NCBI GenBank assembly: GCA_950073835.1
Contig: CATMRP010000002.1
Span: 19,207-83,206, forward strand
Length of the DNA: 64,000 nucleotides
Direction: 5' to 3'
DNA from: an uncultured Alteromonadaceae bacterium
GTDB lineage: Bacteria > Pseudomonadota > Gammaproteobacteria > Enterobacterales > Alteromonadaceae
A model generated the notes under the pieces. The model made no database searches. It saw only the letters and a program-made list of their open reading frames with translations, and was not told where the DNA came from. Position 1 is the first letter of the stretch. Every line of letters starts with the position of its first letter. Position numbers and translations under genes: made by a program. Below are positions 28,102 to 36,067 of this stretch, piece after piece.

Positions 28102-28364
28102 TAGTGATTAAGATCTCTTTGTATACATTTTACCACCACATCAAGCGCTTGCTGATTACAACACTTTGGTAGGGACACCTTTTCGAACTGCTTTTGATTT
28201 ACACAGATTAAGCGATATTGCGACTGAAGCGTTCTAGTAAACGAACTAAACTGCGAGAAGCACCTGTTTAACCTAAGCTCAGCTCGTAATTCATGCAGCA
28301 CATCTTCACCATGCCGACAAACACGGTCACAAACCGTTTCCTGATAAAGTAAAATAACAGCCAT
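28080..28364 (-). CDS. Hypothetical Cys-containing protein
   Basis: ORF 5 nt downstream of methyltransferase; no family recognised. Confidence 0.5.
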   Translation of the reverse strand: MAVILLYQETVCDRVCRHGEDVLHELRAELRLNRCFSQFSSFTRTLQSQYRLICVNQKQFEKVSLPKCCNQQALDVVVKCIQRDLNHYCQGVLE

Positions 28365-28369
28365 GATGG

Positions 28370-29188
28370 TTACAGAGAGTTAACCGTTACTTTAACCACA
28401 TAAGGAAGTTTATTTCGGATTAACGGCACTTTAGAAGCAAATCCCAGCAACTTGGCAACAAAATGATTGACCTTTGTATAAGGAAACACATCGCCCCTGT
28501 TAGCGTAAGGTAACCAGTGCCAGAATGTTTTTTCAATATTTTTACGCGCAATCCCCCACGGCATTGGCGGTACCCGGTATTGCTTTGTTTTCCAGTAACC
28601 ATTCATTGTTCGTTTTGAAAAGTCAGGAGGAATGGTATCAAACAAGATCGTGGCGTTAGGGAATTTCGCAGCAATAAGGCTAAGGAGGTTTTTAACTTCT
28701 GCCGGGTAAAAATACATCAGCAGACCTTGCGTAGAAATAAAAACAGGCTGTTGGGTTGATAACTGATGAGCCCAATTGCCAGACTTGACATCAGCACTAA
28801 GGTAGCGGCACCTGTTGCTTTCAGGAAGTAGCTCTCGACGTAGTGCAATCACGTCAGGCAAATCAATACACGTCCATTTTACACTTCCATTGCCACAACG
28901 CTGATACTGGGTTTCTAAACCACATCCTAATTCAATGACCTGATTACTTGGGTGAGATTTCAGCCATTGGCGTAACTCTCGGTCAAATATGTGCGACCAC
29001 AGGGCATGAGAAACGTCAGGTTTCCCAAAATACAATTCATATTCATAAGGTACTTGCAAATAGAGTTTTTCCGCTGCTGGATCGCGAAAAAAGATCCGAC
29101 CGAACCTCGATTTTGATGCCCGATTATGCAAAGTCCATAATAATGTTTGCGATATACCACTAAGCGATGTTGATTTTACTGCCCCCAT
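28370..29188 (-). CDS. Class I SAM-dependent methyltransferase (leucine carboxyl methyltransferase/TcmP-like)
   Basis: VIELGCGLETQYQR motif I, CIDLPDVIALRRELL, LMYFYPAEVKNLL. Confidence 0.82.
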   Translation of the reverse strand: MGAVKSTSLSGISQTLLWTLHNRASKSRFGRIFFRDPAAEKLYLQVPYEYELYFGKPDVSHALWSHIFDRELRQWLKSHPSNQVIELGCGLETQYQRCGNGSVKWTCIDLPDVIALRRELLPESNRCRYLSADVKSGNWAHQLSTQQPVFISTQGLLMYFYPAEVKNLLSLIAAKFPNATILFDTIPPDFSKRTMNGYWKTKQYRVPPMPWGIARKNIEKTFWHWLPYANRGDVFPYTKVNHFVAKLLGFASKVPLIRNKLPYVVKVTVNSL

Positions 29189-29226
29189 AGTGATTCACCT
29201 AAGCTGAGTAAGTTACTCACCACTTT

Positions 29227-29251
29227 AATGCAAATGATTATTATTTGCATT
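29227..29251. promoter_or_regulatory. Putative Fur box, near-perfect palindrome
   Basis: AATGCAAAT-gattatt-ATTTGCATT upstream of the 29188 minus-strand start. Confidence 0.7.
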
Positions 29252-29474
29252 AAATATTTCCAATAAAAACACTCCGCTGGATTAAGGAGAATTTGTATGA
29301 TCTCGCAATACGTTCAATTAAATGCGTTGTCTCGTCTTTTTTAGGAAAAAATATACAGTTCGATGCGCAAAATAGCACTAATATCATTTGCTTTTAGCTA
29401 TCTGCTGGCCAGCGATTGAATTCGTTTGAGCGGTGGCATTGTGGGTAGGCAGTAATATCACTGTTTAGCGAAAT

Positions 29475-29509
29475 AAAAACGCCCGCAATGATAAACATTC
29501 GAGCGTTTT
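29475..29509. terminator. Putative terminator hairpin
   Basis: aaaaacgcccgcaatg-ataaa-cattcgagcgtttta downstream of azurin gene. Confidence 0.5.
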
Positions 29510-29557
29510 ATGTGACCGTTTTCGGTTAGTGTCGTCTCGTTCAGAATTCATCTATGA

Positions 29558-29995
29558 CTAAACTTTAAAACTCCCTTTCATGATCGCAAAATGACCAGGG
29601 AAAGAACAAAAGAAAGTATAGTCTTGCGAAGAAGAAAGCCCGGACGTATCAATGGTCACGGTGTCTGTTTCTCCACCACCAATGATCTTTGTAGCCGCTA
29701 GAATGCGCGCATCCCCTGGTGGTAAGTAGTTATTATCCGGCCCGGCTTTTAATGCTTCATTAACGATACCCTGAGCATTGTCAGTGGTAGATAAAACCCA
29801 GTTGTGCCCCATGTATTTTTTATCTAACTGGCCAACATGTTTTAATGTTACGTCAAAACTGGCACATGACGCCGGAACGGTAATTTCCTGCATAGTAAAC
29901 TGCATCATGTCATTACTTTCTATAGTAACTGCGCAGTCTTCTGCCATGGTTGCGTTGCTAAAACTCAAGAGAAGTAAGGCAATCGTTTTTTTCAT
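29558..29995 (-). CDS. Azurin (blue copper protein)
   Basis: Signal peptide; MGHNWVLS copper His and CSFPGHFAIMKGSFKV Cys/His/Met ligand motif. Confidence 0.94.
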   Translation of the reverse strand: MKKTIALLLLSFSNATMAEDCAVTIESNDMMQFTMQEITVPASCASFDVTLKHVGQLDKKYMGHNWVLSTTDNAQGIVNEALKAGPDNNYLPPGDARILAATKIIGGGETDTVTIDTSGLSSSQDYTFFCSFPGHFAIMKGSFKV

Positions 29996-30189
29996 GTTTT
30001 GTCCTCATTAAACAATGAATTGCTAAGATGTACATAGTCTACTAACTAAAAGTAACATTGGTTTACTCGCCAACTACGCAAAGTGGCCATTCAATTTATC
30101 AGGCTTAAAAAAGCGCTTTATGTCCGGGTTTACTCAGGGCACTTAATGCGTCTTGTTTCACCATGGAGATACCTGCTACCATGCATGCT

Positions 30190-30209
30190 AATGATAATCG
30201 TTATTATTT
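30190..30209. promoter_or_regulatory. Putative Fur box
   Basis: aatgataatcgttattattt upstream of the 30251 plus-strand ORF. Confidence 0.68.
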
Positions 30210-30250
30210 GCATCCAATCAATCGTTATTCAATAGCTATCGGGCATACTT

Positions 30251-31426
30251 ATGATAAATCGTGGTGATAATCTCTCAATAAAAACAAAAACTCTTCTGTC
30301 AGCCCTGCTGTTTTTAACCTTATCGGCATGCGCCCAGAATATTGAATCCACCGAAGAAACCATAGAGACCTGTAGCCAGGAATCGCAGTACGTTTTTGGC
30401 TGGCAATTTATTGCTGAGCGCTGTGATTTTCTTCCTCGTGGCGGCACATCACGCGGCAGTAAAACCTACGCTGACCATACCCCGTCAAAGCACTGGCAGG
30501 CTTTGCAATCGTCTGACATCCATAAACATGAAAAAGACAGACAAGCCATTCTGTCAATGTCCGGCTATTATCGGGTTAGCTTTGACTTTATCGAAACAAT
30601 GGGCTTTACCCAGGGCTACGCCCCTTCCCGTCCTTATCGTTCGTGGGGAACAGAATTTGTTGAAGTGATAGAAAACGAGAACAATTTTATTAGTTTACAA
30701 CACATTATGGTGATGTACTTTACCGATAATGAAGGGAATGTCAGCGAACCAATGGTAATGAAGCACTGGCGACAGGACTGGCATTATGAAAAACCAACTG
30801 AATTTATTTACATGGGCAACAGTCTCTGGCAAAAGCATGACCTTAATAAAAATGACATTGCTGGCACCTGGGCTCAATCAGTGTTTCAGGTCGATGACTC
30901 ACCTCGCTATGAATCACATGGACAATGGCACCACAACGGCAACCGCTCAGAGTGGATTAGCAAGGTTACCTGGCGCCCTCTGCCAAGAAGAGAAGGCAGT
31001 GTGCGTAACGACTATCAGGTGCTTGAAGGCGTTAACAAGCACATCATCTTACCGAACGGTTGGGTGCAGGAAGAAGAAAACTTCAAGTTAGTCGTAGACG
31101 AGAATGGCAAACCCGATGCTAAAACCCCCTATTTAGCAAAAGAGCTGGGAATCGCAAGATACGAACGCATTAAAGATCATGACTTTTCACCGGGTGAACA
31201 GTATTGGCAAAAAGCGGCTCCTTACTGGCAGGATGTTAGGGCCGTATGGCATGAACTGGTAGATGAACACTCTTCTATTGAGATAAATAAAACTGTTGAT
31301 GGTAAATTTATGTTTATGCCATTTTTTGAACGTGCGCAACAAATCGTCGACGGCAGCGATTATGATTCGGCGCAGGAGCGAAAAAACATTAAATCGGCAC
31401 TAGCTCCCTTTATCAGCGCTCAGTAA
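30251..31426 (+). CDS. DUF6607-like lipoprotein
   Basis: Lipobox LSAC; GYYRVSFDFIETMGF..., KHWRQDWHYE, GTWAQSVFQVDDSPRYES. Confidence 0.68.
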   Translation: MINRGDNLSIKTKTLLSALLFLTLSACAQNIESTEETIETCSQESQYVFGWQFIAERCDFLPRGGTSRGSKTYADHTPSKHWQALQSSDIHKHEKDRQAILSMSGYYRVSFDFIETMGFTQGYAPSRPYRSWGTEFVEVIENENNFISLQHIMVMYFTDNEGNVSEPMVMKHWRQDWHYEKPTEFIYMGNSLWQKHDLNKNDIAGTWAQSVFQVDDSPRYESHGQWHHNGNRSEWISKVTWRPLPRREGSVRNDYQVLEGVNKHIILPNGWVQEEENFKLVVDENGKPDAKTPYLAKELGIARYERIKDHDFSPGEQYWQKAAPYWQDVRAVWHELVDEHSSIEINKTVDGKFMFMPFFERAQQIVDGSDYDSAQERKNIKSALAPFISAQ

Positions 31427-31746
31427 AGTTTGTATTCATTTTAAGAAAACTGTTTGATACGAATCGAGTTGCCTGAATTTGTTTTTCCGTCAGAGTTCAG
31501 GTTGCCTCTGTTTGACTATATCCTGAAGTCAATTATATTTTGATGGATACTTGATGGCTGTAAACGGTATCAGATACCAATTTGTACTAAATAAATCTCT
31601 TAAAGAGCGACGTTTAAGGCAAGCGCAAGCGCCAAAAAACAGAAGACTACAACGGATTTTTCTCAATTCTTCCGTTTAAGCATTGTAGGGCACAAAAGAG
31701 CTTTATGAATTACCAGAACAACTATCTCCGAGTCTTCCCTTAGTCT

Positions 31747-32262
31747 TCATATTGAGAATTCACCGCTAATTATAAGTAATACAATGACTAAATAATTATG
31801 AAAGGAGTGAACTGCTATCGGCATGATGACTGCTATCCACTTGTGCCTTGGATACCAACTAGTCAAAGCAAAACCAAGGTAAAAACTAGCAACAGCCACT
31901 GATAGCGCAATTGCTCCATCTTCAGGAACATGCATTGCCACAAACGCAAGTGTTGAGATAGTCAGTTGAACATAAATATTACCTTTCAACCATCTTACGA
32001 CGCTTATCAACAAAACCTGAAAAATAAGAGTCTCATATATTGGCACTATTAAACCTACTACCAAAAGTACTTTTGCTAAAGGCCAGTCAAGAAATTTATC
32101 AACTTCGTAAGAATCAGCAGTGCCCAAAGTAATATCCCACACATAGACTATTACTACCGACTCAACACTTGTGCGCCAGAAAAATTGCCAAGGTGTCATT
32201 GACTCAAGGTTTCTGAAATGGCGTGTTCCATAAGAAGTAATAATCAATTTACAACATTCCAT
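31747..32262 (-). CDS. CPBP-like intramembrane protease family (possible)
   Basis: Hydrophobic protein with YETLIFQVLL, FVAMHVPE, HSFHNYLV resembling CPBP motifs. Confidence 0.45.
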   Translation of the reverse strand: MECCKLIITSYGTRHFRNLESMTPWQFFWRTSVESVVIVYVWDITLGTADSYEVDKFLDWPLAKVLLVVGLIVPIYETLIFQVLLISVVRWLKGNIYVQLTISTLAFVAMHVPEDGAIALSVAVASFYLGFALTSWYPRHKWIAVIMPIAVHSFHNYLVIVLLIISGEFSI

Positions 32263-32832
32263 GCCAATAAGCCTTAATCCATTAAATGATTGGTAAACAT
32301 ATGAAAAATAGATAAATATCGCAGAAAACCTAACCTAACAAGTGTAAGGTTGCTCTCAAGCTTACCCTTATCCAATGCTCTCTCTTATTTCAAAGGTTAG
32401 CCCGTGTTAAGCCATCGATTATTGAATTTCCAAAAAAATCCACTTCCCCCATGACATACGCTTTTCTACGTCACCGTCTGCAATCATGACTTGCTTGGTA
32501 TATGTGCCGGGATGAATATCCCATAAACACACATCGAATAACTTGGCTTTCATTCCAAGCTTTTTAATATCTGGCCTAGCGGTTTTTTTAGAAAATCTAT
32601 GGGTGATTTGCACGTCATTTATTGGCGATAACCGTTTTAAATGTGCAGAAACATTCTCCTTGCTCGCGTTGAGTTGCCAACACCAGTAAACCTGGGTAAC
32701 TGCCAGACAAGGTCTGTGCGAGTCCAGTTAGACTTTGATTTACGCCATAGCAAAAGCTCTCAATTATTGAACTCAAGAGTTGCTGCTACAGCAATCCCGT
32801 CAAAATTACTGGGTAGTTACATCTTCAACATC

Positions 32833-34185
32833 TCATGGCAATCCCACTATTTCAGCTTCCTGTATAGCCTGAACAACAATCTCCCCAAGCTCTCCCTTAG
32901 CCTCAACGCTCAATGGATTAAACGGCAAATGAGTAAGAGACAATGGAATTTGCTGATAAGTTCTTTCTCCATGTTCTCTGGCAGCTTCGATGTGCAATAT
33001 GACATCATTTGTACCTGCCACTTTGCCAAACTGATCCAGTCCATCCCAAACAAGGTGAACAGGTTTGTTGCCACTCGTAGCACCTGACATCCCATCAATA
33101 AGTTGCTCATTCTTCCGGCCAATTTTCCGCCACCATACCCTGAGTTCTTTAAGCCAACTTTCGCCGCTTCCCTGAATGAGGAGATTTTTAATCAACTTAC
33201 TTTTGTTGTCTGTGATCCAGGCTGTAACGTACGGCCCCTGGTAATCAGCGACATTGATGGCCGGTAGTTGTATATCAACGGTAACTTTCTGTCTGGACTT
33301 CTCATTATCCTGAACTCTCGCATGCCAACCCTCACTGTAGTAAAGACGGCCCTGTTCATCCTGTAACTGCACAAACTGTGTTGTTTCGTCGAGTAACGTA
33401 AATAACTCCCGGGACGGGGTAGAAGCTGCCAGATAGCCAATTACAAACGCATCCACCGCGTTATCTGCAATCACGTTTGACGCAAACATTGCCGCAGGCC
33501 ACCCATCGTTATGACTAATCACACCGGTTTCTTTACTACCTGGATATACTGGCAAGTCCCATGGCTCTAATGAAAAGTGTGCGCTGTTACTCAACGTTAA
33601 TGCCTGCCCTGAGCTCGTGGCAGTTAACAAATACTGGTGAATTTCTAACCGGTTCAGGTCTGCTGCCGCGTTGTTTAGCAGTACCGCTTGCTTAATATCA
33701 CTCAAATCCCAGACAACGGCTTTATCAAATTTGATACTAAAATCAGACCTGCTCAACACAACGTCAGCAATTCTTGCACTGCGCGCTAACTTTCGCACTT
33801 CGCGGCGTTCAATTTCGTGGCTGCCTTTGCTCTGCCATTGCTCCTTGAGTCTGCCATTACGACAGGTAAATTTACCCTCAGATTTACGGTGCCAGCGCTC
33901 ACATTGCTCCACGGCATTAAAAAACCACTCAGGTAAGGCATTAACCTGGCCGGCGCTGAATTGTGTGATCAAACTATCCGGCCTGGTGCGATCCAATTCT
34001 GAGCTAAGTTCAGCTAACCTCATTTTAAGTCTGGCAAGCTGTTCATCCCTGAGAGGAGCTTGTTCTACTCGCAGTATTATGCCATCTGACAGCACATAAT
34101 TTATGGCTTCACTGGCCAATACGGGCCCGGTATTTAAAAGAAAAATGGCAGCAAACAACGCTGCCCGAATGGTTGGGAAAACCAC
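32833..34185 (-). CDS. Degenerate ApbE-like domain fused to C-terminal DUF2271
   Basis: N-term SELDRTRPDSLITQFS and WDLSDIKQAVLLNNAAADL diverged from ApbE; C-term VDIQLPAINVADYQGPYVTAWITD...WWRKIGRKNEQLIDGMSGAT matches the 53095 DUF2271 protein. Confidence 0.75.
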   Translation of the reverse strand: MVFPTIRAALFAAIFLLNTGPVLASEAINYVLSDGIILRVEQAPLRDEQLARLKMRLAELSSELDRTRPDSLITQFSAGQVNALPEWFFNAVEQCERWHRKSEGKFTCRNGRLKEQWQSKGSHEIERREVRKLARSARIADVVLSRSDFSIKFDKAVVWDLSDIKQAVLLNNAAADLNRLEIHQYLLTATSSGQALTLSNSAHFSLEPWDLPVYPGSKETGVISHNDGWPAAMFASNVIADNAVDAFVIGYLAASTPSRELFTLLDETTQFVQLQDEQGRLYYSEGWHARVQDNEKSRQKVTVDIQLPAINVADYQGPYVTAWITDNKSKLIKNLLIQGSGESWLKELRVWWRKIGRKNEQLIDGMSGATSGNKPVHLVWDGLDQFGKVAGTNDVILHIEAAREHGERTYQQIPLSLTHLPFNPLSVEAKGELGEIVVQAIQEAEIVGLP

Positions 34186-35120
34186 TAACCTGCTACCTTA
34201 GCAACGATGTTGTTATCTTTGTTATCGCTATCATCACTGTTGTCCTGATTTCTATCAAAATTGCGCTCTCGAACAGGGTCTGCTTTGGTAATGTGCCCAT
34301 CTTCATTGGTGTCGTGACGGGTAAAACTACGCATACCTGACTGCATATATTCGGAAAATGTCATCGACTTGTCTTCGTTTTTATCCAATACACCAAAGCG
34401 TACGTAGGCCTGTTTCACTTGAGCTTTATACGTTTTCTCAATTTGTTTATCGAGACGGTCTTCAAACTCCAGTACATACTCCTGCTCTGTGAGCTTTCCA
34501 TCGCCATTCTCATCACTGCGCGCAAAGTGCTCATCACGAATCGTTTGGAATTCCTCTTTAGTCACTTTGTCGTCGCCATTGATATCATACAGATTCATGA
34601 AGCCTTCAATATTATGCGTGGTGGGCATTCGCAACAGCGGCGATTGGCGTAACGTCACCTCTTCTTTCTTTTGATTGTCCTGATTATTTCTCGAACGTCT
34701 TTGTGGTTCAGGATCACTGGCTAAAACAACACCATCTTTATCCTGGTCCATATGCTCAAAACCGCGCAAGCCTATAGCATTTAATTCTGCTGGTAAAATA
34801 TAACCGTCGCCGTCGTCATCTATTGCTTTAAAGCGCACATAAGTTTGTTTTACAGAAGCTTTGCGATCGTTTTCGAAGCGGGTTTTCATACGCCCTTCCC
34901 ACTCGTAAACATATTCATCTTCATCCAGTATGCCATTGTTGTTTGTGTCTGTTGCCGCAAAACGCTGGCGTCTCGCCTCCACAAATTCCTCCATTGACAA
35001 GGCTTCATCGCCATTCAGATCGTAGGTAAGAATTATGCCGCTGGCACTGTGGGGCGCTGCACTGAGTGTTTGTGGTAAAAAGCAAGTGGCAAGACAAAGT
35101 AATGTGATTCGGGAATTCAT
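34185..35120 (-). CDS. EF-hand protein with internally duplicated calcium-binding modules
   Basis: Repeated DLNGDEALSMEEF, DTNNNGILDEDEY, DDDGDGYILPAEL, DINGDDKVTKEEF, DENGDGKLTEQEY, DTNEDGHITKAD. Confidence 0.9.
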   Translation of the reverse strand: MNSRITLLCLATCFLPQTLSAAPHSASGIILTYDLNGDEALSMEEFVEARRQRFAATDTNNNGILDEDEYVYEWEGRMKTRFENDRKASVKQTYVRFKAIDDDGDGYILPAELNAIGLRGFEHMDQDKDGVVLASDPEPQRRSRNNQDNQKKEEVTLRQSPLLRMPTTHNIEGFMNLYDINGDDKVTKEEFQTIRDEHFARSDENGDGKLTEQEYVLEFEDRLDKQIEKTYKAQVKQAYVRFGVLDKNEDKSMTFSEYMQSGMRSFTRHDTNEDGHITKADPVRERNFDRNQDNSDDSDNKDNNIVAKVAG

Positions 35121-35138
35121 AGAATTGTTCCTAATAAA

Positions 35139-35945
35139 TCAATAAATTTCTAATGTTAATGTGGTTGTGTAACTGTACTGGGGCACATCCGCTTCTGCTG
35201 GAGCGTCAGTACGATATCGGGTTTTCATCAAATAAAGACTGGCAGCCTGTGGCGTAAATTCGGCTCTGCCACGGGAATTTGTTTCGATTGCGAGATAATC
35301 AGATTCCTCGCTATACTGGTCACTGGCCTGATAAATGGTAACCGCTTGGTTTGGTAGGGGTTGACCATCGAAATAAACCGTAAAAGCGACATTTTCCTGG
35401 TTAAATAGGTTATTAGGATGTTTATCCAGCTTTAGTTCCAAGCCTTCATTTGTTAACTCCAGAACTGTTGCCGAAGGCGCTTTTTTAGTGACATAAGCAA
35501 CCGCACTGGTTAAAGGTCTGAACTCTGCAGTAAGTTCCGCGCCTTCGGGCAAGGGTGTAGCATTTCCCCTAACAGAATGGCTCTCGCCATTTAAGCTGTA
35601 GCGACGAAAAACCGGTCCCAGTCGACGCCCTGTTGAAAAGCGGTAGGTACCATCCTGCGTTAATCTTTGCTCAAGCACATTTCGGGTTTTTAAGTTCGTC
35701 ACGCTCTCTACAGATTGATTCTTGCCATTGGGGAAAGCCACTTCAAAAGAAGCGTTACTGATCGCCGAGCCTGGCATAAAAAAACGCTCAGTGAATGAGG
35801 CATCCAACGTTACCGTATCGAATCGTAGAGGCTCAAAACTAAGCGGCTTTATATAGGGCGTTGCTGCCTCAGAGTCATTAAAAACGCCAATAACAGAGCC
35901 GATTAATACAATCGCAACCGACATAATTTTCATATCAAGGTTCAA
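35139..35945 (-). CDS. DUF4198 domain-containing protein
   Basis: Exported; NNLFNQENVAFTVYFDGQPLPNQAVTIYQ...TNSRGRAEFTPQAASLYLMKTRY, similar architecture to the 52269 ORF. Confidence 0.75.
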   Translation of the reverse strand: MNLDMKIMSVAIVLIGSVIGVFNDSEAATPYIKPLSFEPLRFDTVTLDASFTERFFMPGSAISNASFEVAFPNGKNQSVESVTNLKTRNVLEQRLTQDGTYRFSTGRRLGPVFRRYSLNGESHSVRGNATPLPEGAELTAEFRPLTSAVAYVTKKAPSATVLELTNEGLELKLDKHPNNLFNQENVAFTVYFDGQPLPNQAVTIYQASDQYSEESDYLAIETNSRGRAEFTPQAASLYLMKTRYRTDAPAEADVPQYSYTTTLTLEIY

Positions 35946-35971
35946 CTAATTTCAAAAATATCACTCAATGT

Positions 35972-35998
35972 TATTGCAAATGCAAATCATTATCAATA
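35972..35998. promoter_or_regulatory. Putative Fur box (minus-strand operon side)
   Basis: attgcaaatgcaaatcattatcaatac in divergent intergenic region. Confidence 0.6.
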
Positions 35999-36013
35999 CC
36001 ATGCTCGATCATC

Positions 36014-36042
36014 AATTCATGATAATGATTCTCATTTACAAT
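36014..36042. promoter_or_regulatory. Putative Fur box (plus-strand TBDR side)
   Basis: aattcatgataatgattctcatttacaat upstream of the 36068 start. Confidence 0.7.
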
Positions 36043-36067
36043 ATTCTGACAAATCGAAAGGTCTGCT

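Noticed and set aside
32419-32613. 65-aa minus-strand ORF (MQITHRFSKK...), extending upstream without ATG to about 32731
   Set aside because: Coding-like tail but no start, no recognised family; kept out of features as insufficiently supported
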